From: Oxalobacteraceae sp. CFBP 13730
GTDB lineage: Bacteria; Pseudomonadota; Gammaproteobacteria; Burkholderiales; Burkholderiaceae_D
Length of the DNA stretch: 64,000 nucleotides
Reading direction: 5' to 3'
Assembly (NCBI GenBank): GCA_014841835.1
Contig: JACYUQ010000001.1
Location: forward strand, 310,001 to 374,000
A model generated the notes under the pieces. It was not told the DNA's origin and ran no database searches. It was given only the letters and a program-made list of their open reading frames with translations. Made by a program: the position numbers and the translations under genes. Below are positions 52,391 through 64,000 of the stretch, in pieces; the first letter of the stretch is position 1, and every line of letters starts with the position of its first letter.

Positions 52391-53298
52391 TTTGAACTGT
52401 CCCGCGCCGCGACGAGCATGTCGATCAGTGCGCGCGATGCGGCTGAGAGGCCGCGGTGGGCCGGGTAGACGACCGAGAAGGCGCGCGTGCGGCCGCTTAG
52501 CTGCGGCAATATCTCCACCAGCTGTCCCGCCGCCAGGCTGGCTTCGGCAAACAGGCGCGGACACAAGGCGATGCCCATCCCCTGCTCGGCCAGCCAGATG
52601 ACGCCCATCGCGTCGGTCGATACCATCACCGACGCCGGCGGGATCCAGTCGATGTCGCGTCCGCCATCGCGCAACTGCCAGGGGAACACCCGTCCGGTAT
52701 TGGGCCGGACAAAGGCAATGCATTGCTGGCGCGCCAGGTCGTCGAGCGTCGCCAGCGAACCGGCGGTTTCCAGGTAGGCCGGGGATGCCAGCAGGCACAG
52801 CGGCGATGCTTCCAGCTGGCGCGATGCCATCGTGCTGCTGGGCAGTGGGCCGGAGCGGATCGCCAGGTCGAAGCCCTCGGCCACCAGATCGACGTTGCGG
52901 TTGGTGATATCGACATCCAGTTCGACCAGCGGATAGGCGCGCGCATAGGCCGCCAGGATGGGCGGCAGGCGCTGCTGGCCATAGCCGGTGGACACGCTCA
53001 TGCGGACCTTGCCGCTCAGTTGCGCCGTCGTGCTGCGCATCGCCTGCTCTGCCTGCCCAAGGCGGGCGAAGGCGTCGCGTGCTTCGTTGGCGTAGCGCTG
53101 GCCGGCGTCGGTGAGGCTCAGGCTGCGCGTGGTCCGGCGCAGTAATTGCGTGGCGAGCCGTGCTTCGAGTCGCGACAGGGCCCGGCTCAGCACCGACGGT
53201 GTGGTCGAGAGCACGACCGCCGCTGCGCTGAACGAACCGTGCTCGACGACGCTCAGAAACACTTCGACATCGGCCAGGTGATCAAACTTTCTTGCCAT
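52372..53298 (-). CDS. LysR-family transcription regulator
   Basis: 308 residues. HTH at residues ~18-37 (GSFSAAAVVLSTTPSVLSRALSRLEARLATQLLRRTTRSL) and the substrate-binding fold after ~90. The last residues SRGQV and stop codon are encoded by the repeat copy at 52361-52390, so the original end may have been replaced. It is divergent from the nitroreductase gene, 97 bases away, and probably regulates it. Confidence 0.9.
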   Translation of the reverse strand: MARKFDHLADVEVFLSVVEHGSFSAAAVVLSTTPSVLSRALSRLEARLATQLLRRTTRSLSLTDAGQRYANEARDAFARLGQAEQAMRSTTAQLSGKVRMSVSTGYGQQRLPPILAAYARAYPLVELDVDITNRNVDLVAEGFDLAIRSGPLPSSTMASRQLEASPLCLLASPAYLETAGSLATLDDLARQQCIAFVRPNTGRVFPWQLRDGGRDIDWIPPASVMVSTDAMGVIWLAEQGMGIALCPRLFAEASLAAGQLVEILPQLSGRTRAFSVVYPAHRGLSAASRALIDMLVAARDSSKSRGQV

Positions 53299-53394
53299 CT
53301 TGCTTCCTCAAGAACAAATCATTTGCCAGAATCGTAGTTTATCTATCTGCCGAGAAAAAATACAATGGTGAGTCTCTCATTCGAAAGGAATCAC

Positions 53395-54030
53395 ATGGAA
53401 TTGCTCGACAAACTGAACTGGCGCTATGCTACCAAGGCAATGGACCCAACCCGCAAGGTGCCGCAGGATAAGATCGAGCGCATCATCGAAGCCGCGCGCC
53501 TGGCGCCGACGTCGTCCGGCCTGCAGCCGTATGAAATCCTGATCGTGAAGAATCCGGCGCTGCGTGCCAAGATCAAGGATGTCGCCTGGAACCAGGCGCA
53601 GGTGGTCGATGCGTCGCACCTGATGGTCTTTGCCGCCTGGGACGACTACACGCCCGAGCGGATCAACCACATGTTCGACCTGACTAACGAAGTGCGGGGT
53701 TTCCGCAACGAAGGCTGGGAAGCCTATCGCCAGCAACTGCTGTCGACCTATCCGGGCCGCGATGCGCAGGTGAACTTCGAGCACGCGGCGCGCCAGGCCT
53801 ATATCGGTTTCACTGCGGCGATGATCGCCGCCGCGTTCGAGGAAGTCGATTGCACGCCGATGGAAGGCTTCGATCCGGCCGCTGTGGACGGTATCCTGAA
53901 CCTGGGCGAGCGCCACCTGCGTAGCGTGGTCATTCTGCCGCTGGGCTACCGCAAGACCGAAGATGATTGGCTCGCAGGCCTGGAGAAAGTGCGCCGCCCG
54001 CTCGATCAGTTCGTCAGCGAAATCGACTGA
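53395..54030 (+). CDS. NAD(P)H-dependent nitroreductase-family oxidoreductase
   Basis: 211 residues from ATG 53395 (AAAGGAA upstream). Nitroreductase/NfsB-like FMN enzyme: LNWRYATKAMDPTRKVPQDKI at the start, AARLAPTSSGLQPYEILIV (FMN-binding), LMVFAAWDDYTPERINHM and AALQPLGY-like VVILPLGYRKTEDDWL near the end. It reduces nitroaromatics or quinones with NAD(P)H. Divergent LysR gene is its likely regulator. Confidence 0.9.
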   Translation: MELLDKLNWRYATKAMDPTRKVPQDKIERIIEAARLAPTSSGLQPYEILIVKNPALRAKIKDVAWNQAQVVDASHLMVFAAWDDYTPERINHMFDLTNEVRGFRNEGWEAYRQQLLSTYPGRDAQVNFEHAARQAYIGFTAAMIAAAFEEVDCTPMEGFDPAAVDGILNLGERHLRSVVILPLGYRKTEDDWLAGLEKVRRPLDQFVSEID

Positions 54031-54255
54031 TTCCCGTTTTGCCGTAACCTGCCGGGCGGCGTCGATCTACGCACGCCGCCCGCATTCCCCACCATGAGAA
54101 GGCGAGTGACTCGCTGTCCGGGTATCGCTTCATGTACTCCCTTGCCCCCTCACCGTTCACCCCTGAGACGTCGTCAGCAAGCGACGGCCTTGAAGACTGC
54201 TCTTCTCTGCCTGGCAGTCTCAAAGTTGGTTAGTTACTTATTTACGGTGGAGTCG

Positions 54256-54280
54256 AGCGCACGGCTGGAATCCGTGCGCT
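54256..54280 (-). terminator. Hairpin after the molybdenum oxidoreductase operon
   Basis: AGCGCACGG and CCGTGCGCT pair around seven bases about 10 bases past the stop at 54291, but no T-run follows on the minus strand. A weak or Rho-assisted terminator is possible. Confidence 0.45.
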
Positions 54281-54290
54281 GCGGTGGCGC

Positions 54291-56948
54291 TCAGGATGAC
54301 ACTTTGCGCAGCGAACACACCGTATCGAACCATGCCTGCATCCCCACCAGCGGCTGCGGATTGATCGGCAGCAGCGCATTGATGTTGACACCATTGCCCC
54401 GCCCGCCGTTCTTCTTATCCCACCAGACGCCGGCGTTCAGGTCATCCAGTGCCGGTGCCGGCGCATAGCCCTTGGCGGCATCTGGGCTGATGCCGCGCGC
54501 CGCCACGTCAGCCCGCCAGCCGCTCTTGCCCTCACTGGCGCGGCCGCCACTGATCCACCCGAGCGAGTTGGACACGGCCACCACCCTCGGATGGATGCCG
54601 CGCGTGACGAACACGCGCATGCGCGCGGAACCGATCACTTCGCCTGTCCCGCGATACGCCTGCTGCGCCTTGTGCTCGCCGGAACGCGGGCGGTACGTCG
54701 TCAGCTCGATCATGTCGCCGCTTTTCACGCCCAGCTTTTTCGCTGTCGCTACGTTGATCCACATGGGATTGTCGTGCACGATCTCGGACAGGTATTTCTG
54801 CGATGCCGTCCTGCCCTGCGTGTGCACATTCCATTTGAATGACGTCAGGATGAACCGGTCCGCCGGCAAGTCCACGTGCGACGGAATGCGTGCAAAGGTC
54901 GGCATGCCATCGTCGACGATGCCAAGCGCCTTGGCCGCCTGCGTGATCTCCGGCGCATGGATTTCGAACTTGCGTGACGGCGTGGCAAAGCCCCGCACTG
55001 CCCGTCCATCGACCTGCAGGCCAACGGCGCTGTCCTTGCCCTTGTCGTTGGGGCGGTAGACCACGCCGCTCCCTGCCTCGACGCGCGAGCCAGCCAGTTG
55101 CTTGTCGCTGAGCGGCTTGCGGTAGATCTCGTACGGTTTCGGCGCCGACTTGTCGACGAACGCGCCGTAGAATTTCATGTATTCGAAACCGTCCTTGAAC
55201 TGGCGCCCATCCGGTCCCACCGTCGGCAGTTTTGAACACTGGATGCGCACGAAATCCTCGTGGCTGCCGAACTGGAAATATTTCGCCTGTTCCGGCCCCA
55301 GACGCCGGCCGATGTCGAACAGGACGTCGGCAAAACTGCGCGCATCGCCGGGTGGCTTGGTGAGCGGCTGGCGCAGCGTGACAAAGTGCGTCAACTCGAG
55401 ATTGTTGCGGATATCCAGGCCCCAGCGTTCCAGGTACGTCGCATCCGGCAGGATCAGGTCGGCATAATGCGCGGTTTCAGAATAGACGATGTCGGAACAC
55501 GCATGGAACGGGATCAGCGTTTCATCGAGCAGCACCTCGACCGTCGTGCTTCGCCCCTCCGGCCACGTCATCGGCGAACCCAGCGTGTAGGTCAGATAGA
55601 CGTCCAGTTTGGCCCGGCCCTGGCGCACGAAGTCGTAGACGATCTGGCCCACCTTCATCTTCTGCCAGCGGTTCGCCAGCGGCCACTCGGGCGGGTCTTC
55701 CAGGTCCGTGCGAATTTTCGGTGCCGGCGGCAGCGGCAGTGGCTGGGGGTAGCGGCCGATCGACAGTTTCTCATCGAGACCGTAGCAATATCCGCCCGGC
55801 CTGGCGATGGAGCCGGCCAGCGCATTGAGCATCACGACCGCACGCTCGGCATTGAAGCCGTTGAAGTGCGCGCCGACGCCCCGGTTAGAGAAAGCAACGG
55901 TGGCGGGACGGGCGCGCGCGAATTCCAGCGCCAGCCGTTCAATGTCGGCCACAGCGATGCCCGACAGTTTGGCGGCCCATGCCGGCGTGCAGTCAGCCAG
56001 CCACGTACGCAGCGTGGCGACACCTGGCTGGACGTACTTGTCCACGAACGCCTGGTCGAATTCGTTTTCACGCAACATGACGTGGGCCATCGCCAGCGCC
56101 ACAGCGCCCTCGGTGCCGGGAAATGGCTGGTGCCACTCGTCGCTGCGCCCGGCCGTGTTCGACAGGCGCACATCGAACGTCACCAGCTTGGCGCCATGGT
56201 CGTAGCGCGCCTTGACGACGCGGCTGACCAGGTGCAGGCCGCCCTGGTGCGCCTCGTAGAAATTCGCGCCGAAATTGAGAAAGTACGTGCAGCGCTCGGC
56301 GTCGATCGATTCCCAGTCCGTCTCGCCCAGCGATACATAGTTCGCGGCCCGCTTGTTCGATGAGCACAGGGCGCGATGGTTCAGTTGCACGGGCGTGCCG
56401 ATGGCCGATAAAAACCGGTTGATTTCCGCGTCGATGCGCGAGCGGCCCTGGTGCAGCGCCACGCGCTCCGGATGGCCGCTGGCGATGCTCGCCTTGATGC
56501 GGTCGGCCACTTCGGTGTAGGCCTCGTCCCAGCTGATGCGCTGCCACAGGCCCTCGCCCCGCTTGCCCACGCGCTTCAACGGATACAGCAACCGCTCCGG
56601 ATAATCGTTGATCGTCGGTCCCGACTGGCCCTTCGCGCAGGTCATGTGGCTGCCCATGTTCGGGTCGAGCGGATTGCCCCGTATCTTGATCACCTTGTTG
56701 TCCACCACATGGGCCTCGATGCCGCAGACGGTCGAGCAGTTCAGGCACACACTGGTGATGCGCTTGGCGGTGCGGTAATTGTTTTTTACCTTGCGCAGCT
56801 GGCCGGCGCGTTCGCCCGCCAGCACGGGCGTGTAATTGAGCACCTGGTCGGCCGCCTGGGCGGCGCCGTGCGTGAGCAGGATCGTGTCGCCCAGGCCCAG
56901 CGTGGCCATGGCGCCGAAGCCCTGCTTGATGAAATGACGGCGGTCCAT
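54291..56948 (-). CDS. Tat-exported molybdopterin oxidoreductase, catalytic subunit
   Basis: 885 residues. A Tat signal starts MDRRHFIKQG and a hydrophobic stretch ends near residue 33. An Fe4S4 site is Cys68, Cys71, Cys75 and Cys104 (CLNCSTVC, then TCAKG). The likely molybdenum ligand is Cys195 in NHRALCSSNKRAANY, as in PsrA/PhsA/ArrA-type enzymes, rather than Ser as in DMSO reductase. The C-terminal molybdopterin-binding domain (GVKSGDMIELTTYRP) is complete. Substrate unknown (polysulfide, thiosulfate, tetrathionate, arsenate or similar). The Fe-S subunit gene starts 2 bases upstream of it; no membrane subunit is in the window. Confidence 0.85.
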   Translation of the reverse strand: MDRRHFIKQGFGAMATLGLGDTILLTHGAAQAADQVLNYTPVLAGERAGQLRKVKNNYRTAKRITSVCLNCSTVCGIEAHVVDNKVIKIRGNPLDPNMGSHMTCAKGQSGPTINDYPERLLYPLKRVGKRGEGLWQRISWDEAYTEVADRIKASIASGHPERVALHQGRSRIDAEINRFLSAIGTPVQLNHRALCSSNKRAANYVSLGETDWESIDAERCTYFLNFGANFYEAHQGGLHLVSRVVKARYDHGAKLVTFDVRLSNTAGRSDEWHQPFPGTEGAVALAMAHVMLRENEFDQAFVDKYVQPGVATLRTWLADCTPAWAAKLSGIAVADIERLALEFARARPATVAFSNRGVGAHFNGFNAERAVVMLNALAGSIARPGGYCYGLDEKLSIGRYPQPLPLPPAPKIRTDLEDPPEWPLANRWQKMKVGQIVYDFVRQGRAKLDVYLTYTLGSPMTWPEGRSTTVEVLLDETLIPFHACSDIVYSETAHYADLILPDATYLERWGLDIRNNLELTHFVTLRQPLTKPPGDARSFADVLFDIGRRLGPEQAKYFQFGSHEDFVRIQCSKLPTVGPDGRQFKDGFEYMKFYGAFVDKSAPKPYEIYRKPLSDKQLAGSRVEAGSGVVYRPNDKGKDSAVGLQVDGRAVRGFATPSRKFEIHAPEITQAAKALGIVDDGMPTFARIPSHVDLPADRFILTSFKWNVHTQGRTASQKYLSEIVHDNPMWINVATAKKLGVKSGDMIELTTYRPRSGEHKAQQAYRGTGEVIGSARMRVFVTRGIHPRVVAVSNSLGWISGGRASEGKSGWRADVAARGISPDAAKGYAPAPALDDLNAGVWWDKKNGGRGNGVNINALLPINPQPLVGMQAWFDTVCSLRKVSS

Positions 56949-56950
56949 GA

Positions 56951-57694
56951 TTACCCTTTCCGTGGTGTTGTCGGGTGGGGTGTCGACGCTGGCGCCGGCG
57001 AGAATGCCGCCTTGAGCTGGTCCCAGGTATCGGTCTCGTACGACATCGGATCATGCGGACGCCCTGTCGGCACCTTCTTTTCCATTGCCAGCGGCACGGC
57101 TGTACCAAGGCCGCGGTACTGCACGCGCGGGCGCGTCTTCTCTTGCGCCTTCATCGCCTTGACCTGCGTGCCATGTTTGGCGTTAAACACACTGACAGGG
57201 CTGGCAGGATCCTTCAGGTCGCCAAAAGCAAACACGCCGGCCGGACACACTTCCACGCAGGCTGGCGCCATATCCGCCTCCAGCCGGTGCGCGCAAAAAT
57301 CGCACTTGTCCGCCACTTGCGAGACGGGATCGATGTGGATGGCGCCGTACGGGCAGGCCTTGATGCAATCGCGACTGCGGTCGCACACGTCTACATTGAT
57401 GTGCACGATACCGTCCGCCGCGCGCGTGATGGCATCGGTGGGACAGGCGTCCAGGCATGGCGCGTCGGTGCACTGCATGCACAGCGTCGGCAAAAACGCC
57501 CGTTTCGTCGTCGGCTGGCGATTGAACGGGTTGGTGGCCGCGTAATCGTAGTAATACACCTTGGTGCGGAAAAAACCCAGCGACACGGCATTCTCCACCT
57601 TGCAGGCGACGGAACAGGCGTGGCAGCCGATGCAGCGTTCAAGATCGACGACCATGCCCCATTGGGGACTGGCAGTGGCGGAAGCGTTGTTCAT
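56951..57694 (-). CDS. Fe-S electron-transfer subunit of molybdenum oxidoreductase
   Basis: 247 residues, PsrB/DmsB-like, with four cluster motifs. Cluster Cys sets: 21/24/27/31, 72/75/80/84, 131/134/146/150 and 104/-/110/114. The fourth set reads C-x2-S-x2-C-x3-CP, so Ser107 (codon AGT at 57374-57376) replaces the expected Cys. The last ~85 residues are Pro-rich and extend beyond usual PsrB length. It should pass electrons to the Tat-exported catalytic subunit. No signal of its own, so it is probably exported as a pair by hitch-hiking. Confidence 0.87.
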   Translation of the reverse strand: MNNASATASPQWGMVVDLERCIGCHACSVACKVENAVSLGFFRTKVYYYDYAATNPFNRQPTTKRAFLPTLCMQCTDAPCLDACPTDAITRAADGIVHINVDVCDRSRDCIKACPYGAIHIDPVSQVADKCDFCAHRLEADMAPACVEVCPAGVFAFGDLKDPASPVSVFNAKHGTQVKAMKAQEKTRPRVQYRGLGTAVPLAMEKKVPTGRPHDPMSYETDTWDQLKAAFSPAPASTPHPTTPRKG

Positions 57695-57938
57695 GAAAAT
57701 CCTTGTGAGTCGTACCAGGCAGGATTGTAAGACAGCCAGCCTGTCGCGTTATTAAAATACCCACATCGGGTTATCCCGCGGCCGCCGATGCGGTCCCCGA
57801 CAGCCCTTTGTCGATTGGGGCGCATTTGCAACATGAACCCGGTTCGCCTGCCCTGTTTGCGCTCTCGCAAAGCTGCGCACGCCCCTACCCCGTATATTTT
57901 TTTCCTGCGGGCTCTTGCCCGCGCGGAGGATCCGCGTC

Positions 57939-60827
<2,889 letters not shown>

Positions 60828-60828
60828 T

Positions 60829-62979
60829 ATGCCCTGTGCACCCACCCGGCGTGTGACGGTCCTGGTCGCCGACGACGATCCCGTCATGCGGCTGTTGATG
60901 CTCGAGATGCTGGCGCAGGTCGGCCTGGAGGGCATTGAAGCTGGCGACGGCATCGAGGCTCTGGACCGGGCGCGCAGCAGCCGGCCCGATTTGATCCTGA
61001 TGGACGTGGACATGCCACACATGGATGGTTTCGCTGCCTGCAGCGCACTGCGCGCGGCCGAACGGGACGGCGTCTGCGTGCCTGTCATCATGGTGACCGG
61101 CAGCGACGACATCGATGCCGTCACCCATGCCTATGAGGTGGGCGCGACCGATTTCGTGTCCAAGCCGATCAACTGGCCGATCCTCGGGCACCGCGTGCTG
61201 TACGTGCTGCGCGCCAGCGACGCCATCGCGCGCCTGCGCATTGCCGATGCCCAGAACCGCGCCGTGCTGGCGGCGATTCCCGATACCTTCTTTCGCCTGA
61301 ATGCCGACGGCTTCTATCTGGACTATGAGGCGGGACATGCGCGTCAGGGCAGCCCCACCGGTGCGGTAACGGCCGATGGCGCCGGCATCCACTTCATCGG
61401 CAAGCACCTGACCGATACGCTGCCACCGGAAATCGCCGGGCGCATGCTGGACCAGATGAAGACCGTGCTGGCCACCCACCAGGTGCGCTCGGTCGAATAT
61501 GAACTGATCGACTCGGGCGTGGCCCAGCATTTCGAGGCGCGCCTGGTGGCCACTAATTCATCCGAAGTGCTGGGCCTCGTGCGCGACATCAGCGAGCGCA
61601 AACGCGCCGAAGAGCAGATCCGCCGCCTGGCGTATTGCGACGGACTGACAGGCATCCCGAACCGCCAGGCGTTTCTGGAAACGCTCGAACGCGAGCTGCA
61701 CCGCTCGCGGATCGGCAACAAGAAGTTCGCGGTGCTGTTCATGGATCTCGACGCGTTCAAGCGCATCAACGACACGCTGGGCCACAACGCCGGCGACCAG
61801 CTGCTCAAGATGGTGTCCGAGCGCCTGCGCGACACCACGCGCCCGAGCGACCTGGTCTCGCGCGGCGACAGCGGCGGCGCAAACATCGAAGGCGCCAGCA
61901 ACCTGGCGCGCCTGGGCGGCGACGAATTCACGATCCTGATCCCGGATCTCGAACGGGTCGAACATGCGCTCAATGTCGCGCACCGGGTGAAGGAAGCAAT
62001 GCGGCGCTCTTTTGTCATCGAAGGCAACGAGATCTTCGTCACCGCCAGCATCGGCATCTCGCTGTTCCCGGAAGACGGCGACGATTCCGGCTCGCTCCTC
62101 AAGTTTGCCGACACCGCGATGTACCACGCCAAGAGCTGCGGCAAGAACAATGCCAAGCTGTACAGCTCATCGCTGACGATGCAGATCATGAGCCACGTGA
62201 AGCTCGAAGTGGGCCTGCGCCGCGCACTGCAGAACGACGAGCTGTATCTGGTCTACCAGCCGCAGCGCGACGTGGCCAGTGCGGAGATCGTCGGCGTCGA
62301 GGCGCTGGTGCGCTGGCGCCATCCCGAGCGGGGCCTGATTGCGCCGACCGAGTTCATTCCGCTGGCCGAAGAGACGGGCCTGATCGTGCCGATCGGCGAA
62401 TGGGTGCTGCGCACCGCCTGCCGCCAGGCCCGCACGTGGCAACGCCTGACCCAGCGCACGCTGCGCATTGCGGTGAATCTGTCAGCCAAGCAGTTCAAGG
62501 ACGAGAACCTGTCGCAGATCGTGCTCTCGGCGCTGCTCGACACGGGACTCGAACCGCGCCTGCTGGAGCTGGAGCTGACCGAAGGCACGCTGATGGACGA
62601 TGCGCGCGCCACGATGGTCACGCTCGAACGCCTGCGCAACATCGGCGTGCACCTGTCGATCGACGATTTCGGCACCGGATATTCATCGATGAATTACCTG
62701 AAACGCTTCGACGTCCGTGCTCTCAAGATCGACCGCAGCTTCATTTCGGGCCTGCCGCAGGATGCCGAAAACGCCGCCATCACGCGCGCGATCATCGCGA
62801 TGGCGCATGGCCTGAAAATGGTGGTGGTGGCCGAAGGGGTCGAGACGGGCGAACAGCTGTTGCTGCTGGAGGAGTATGGCTGCGATATGGTGCAGGGCTA
62901 CTACCTTGGCCACCCGTCCACTGCCGAGACGATCACCGAGCTGCTGCAGGTCGTGCAGCTGATGCTGCCGGCCAGGTAA
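60829..62979 (+). CDS. Response regulator with GGDEF and EAL domains
   Basis: 716 residues from ATG 60829 with AAAAGGAG upstream; it begins 1 base after the kinase stop. Receiver domain ([37 protein letters not shown]), a PAS-like region near ~135-255, GGDEF domain with intact [12 protein letters not shown] after an insertion ([14 protein letters not shown]), and complete EAL ([36 protein letters not shown]). It is likely to make and/or break c-di-GMP on phosphorylation by the upstream hybrid kinase. Confidence 0.93.
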   Translation: MPCAPTRRVTVLVADDDPVMRLLMLEMLAQVGLEGIEAGDGIEALDRARSSRPDLILMDVDMPHMDGFAACSALRAAERDGVCVPVIMVTGSDDIDAVTHAYEVGATDFVSKPINWPILGHRVLYVLRASDAIARLRIADAQNRAVLAAIPDTFFRLNADGFYLDYEAGHARQGSPTGAVTADGAGIHFIGKHLTDTLPPEIAGRMLDQMKTVLATHQVRSVEYELIDSGVAQHFEARLVATNSSEVLGLVRDISERKRAEEQIRRLAYCDGLTGIPNRQAFLETLERELHRSRIGNKKFAVLFMDLDAFKRINDTLGHNAGDQLLKMVSERLRDTTRPSDLVSRGDSGGANIEGASNLARLGGDEFTILIPDLERVEHALNVAHRVKEAMRRSFVIEGNEIFVTASIGISLFPEDGDDSGSLLKFADTAMYHAKSCGKNNAKLYSSSLTMQIMSHVKLEVGLRRALQNDELYLVYQPQRDVASAEIVGVEALVRWRHPERGLIAPTEFIPLAEETGLIVPIGEWVLRTACRQARTWQRLTQRTLRIAVNLSAKQFKDENLSQIVLSALLDTGLEPRLLELELTEGTLMDDARATMVTLERLRNIGVHLSIDDFGTGYSSMNYLKRFDVRALKIDRSFISGLPQDAENAAITRAIIAMAHGLKMVVVAEGVETGEQLLLLEEYGCDMVQGYYLGHPSTAETITELLQVVQLMLPAR

Positions 62980-62992
62980 GGCCGGCAGCATC
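62961..62992. terminator. Perfect hairpin around the stop codon of the GGDEF-EAL gene
   Basis: 13-base arms GATGCTGCCGGCC and GGCCGGCAGCATC around the 6-base loop AGGTAA, so the stop codon TAA (62977-62979) is the loop. No T-run on either side. It lies between two convergent genes and could block readthrough or protect the 3' end. Confidence 0.6.
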
Positions 62993-62999
62993 GGCGGTA

Positions 63000-64000
63000 T
63001 CAGGGATGCAGGCGCAGCGTGTAGCGCGCCGCCCCCGGCAGCAATGGCGTCGGCTTGCCATCGACCCAGGCCTGGTGGCCGGTCAGGAAGAACGGCGACA
63101 ACGGATGCCCGCTCTGCCCGCCCGGCATATTGTACAAACCTTCTTCTTCCCGCCCCGGCGAGACGACCAGGCGTTCGGACTGGCCGAACTTCGGCCCCGC
63201 CACGCGCGGCATGTGCGCGTCGCCTGCCAGTTGGTCGGCCGGTGCGGCCAGCCAGGGCCGCAGCGCCGGCACCGCCATGCTGATCGGATGCGCGACGCCT
63301 GCCGTGTTGCGCTGGCCCCAGGTGGCTTGTGCCAGCGGCGTGCCGGCGTCCTGCAGCGCGGCGATCGCGCGGTCCACCGCGGCCACTTGCAGCGCCTGCC
63401 AATCGGCGTGGCCCGGCGGCAGCCAGCCCGCCGGTCGTGCATCGAGCAGGCGCGCCACCACCGCCGGCCAGCGCGCGCTGGCGCCAGCAACGCTGGCCTT
63501 CGAATCGAGGTCCTTCAGCGCCAGATTGGCGCCACCGTACAGCAGGTCGTGCAGCGCCCACAGAAAATCGCGCGCGAGCCGGTAGCCGACCGAATTCACA
63601 CTGGCGCGGCCATCCCAGCTGGTCTCGAGCAGACGCCGGAACTCGGCGCGCGCCGGATGCCCTGCCAGCGCCCCGGCGTCGAGCGCGGCCAGCGCACGAT
63701 CGCGCCAGGCGCCGATCAGGATCGCCCGGTCGTCCAGCGCCGCATCGAACGCGCGCCGTACGTCGGTCTGCGGCCCCAGCGCCGCCAAGCCATCGTGCAA
63801 CTGGCGGTTGCGCATGCCCAGGTCGTAGCCACCATCGCCCAGCAGCGCGTAACCGGCGCCCATCAACTGGCGGCTGTTGGCGGTAGTGAGCTGGCCGTTG
63901 GCGGGGTTGATCACGCGGGGATGCGCAGCGTAGGGCAGCGCGCCCGTCCAGGTGGCCGTTGTGCCATCCGGCGTCAGCGGAAACGTGGTATCGCCAGGGG
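63000..64000 (-). CDS. Penicillin acylase-family hydrolase, C-terminal part (partial)
   Basis: The reading frame stays open to the window end, so the gene's 5' part lies outside. The visible ~333 residues contain the family pattern with AAHPRVINPANGQLTTAN, then RDFLWALHDLLYGG, WGQRNTAGVAHPISMAVPALRPWL and FFLTGHQAWVDGKPTPLLPGAARYTLRL, typical of the beta-chain end of Ntn-type acylases (penicillin or acyl-homoserine-lactone acylases). The catalytic Ser of the beta chain is not in view. It hydrolyses an amide in the periplasm; substrate unknown. Confidence 0.82.
   Translation of the reverse strand, partial: PGDTTFPLTPDGTTATWTGALPYAAHPRVINPANGQLTTANSRQLMGAGYALLGDGGYDLGMRNRQLHDGLAALGPQTDVRRAFDAALDDRAILIGAWRDRALAALDAGALAGHPARAEFRRLLETSWDGRASVNSVGYRLARDFLWALHDLLYGGANLALKDLDSKASVAGASARWPAVVARLLDARPAGWLPPGHADWQALQVAAVDRAIAALQDAGTPLAQATWGQRNTAGVAHPISMAVPALRPWLAAPADQLAGDAHMPRVAGPKFGQSERLVVSPGREEEGLYNMPGGQSGHPLSPFFLTGHQAWVDGKPTPLLPGAARYTLRLHP

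Overview
The window comes from a high-GC Gram-negative bacterium, most likely a betaproteobacterium of the Oxalobacteraceae (Massilia/Duganella/Janthinobacterium-like). This rests on gene content and style: an OmpA-type porin, many small lipoproteins, a general porin ending in Phe, a 'Gcr-type recombinase' family membrane protein, BON and glycine-zipper proteins, and palindromic repeats of the GGGTCAG type. The placement is inference; no rRNA is present. One tRNA gene, tRNA-Ser(UGA), is present.

Layout. 0-1.4 kb: rhlE-type RNA helicase, followed by about 0.5 kb holding two copies of a composite palindromic repeat. 1.9-3.5 kb: an unrecognised two-gene unit (lipoprotein plus helical partner). 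3.7-24.4 kb: a long envelope- and stress-flavoured stretch with glycine-zipper and BON lipoproteins, three OmpA-domain proteins, an AsmA-like protein, YqjE/DUF883 membrane proteins, a ferritin-like protein, a peroxiredoxin-glutaredoxin fusion, MtfA, BrkB, AI-2E permease, a Crp-like regulator and several tiny membrane proteins; it ends with a class IV aminotransferase. 24.6-36.7 kb: Gcr-family membrane protein, cardiolipin synthase-like protein, metallophosphoesterase, PAP2 phosphatase, a 70-residue protein behind two tandem LexA (SOS) boxes, sulfate-binding protein, a tail-anchored SDR, porin, XRE regulator and a diguanylate cyclase. 36.9-40.1 kb: carboxylesterase and chemoreceptor.

40.4-43.7 kb: a light-driven module, a proteorhodopsin-type proton pump and a Blh-type beta-carotene cleavage enzyme that would make its retinal, next to a 1.1 kb AT-richer non-coding stretch and the tRNA-Ser gene. 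43.7-51.5 kb: c-di-GMP genes (PAS-GGDEF-EAL and EAL/HDOD), then a Cache-domain two-component system divergent from cstA and a ybdD-like gene, which looks like a pyruvate/small-carboxylate sensing and uptake unit. 51.7-64 kb: acetyltransferase, a second family of palindromic repeats, LysR regulator divergent from a nitroreductase, a two-gene Tat-exported molybdenum oxidoreductase with an unusual Fe-S subunit, a BarA-like hybrid kinase coupled to a response regulator with GGDEF and EAL domains, and the 3' part of a penicillin-acylase-family gene that runs off the window.

The most notable points are the rhodopsin-blh pair, the double SOS operator in front of an unknown small protein, the two repeat families (one of which supplies the stop codon of a LysR gene), and the orphan molybdenum enzyme whose electron-transfer subunit has Ser in place of one Fe-S ligand Cys.
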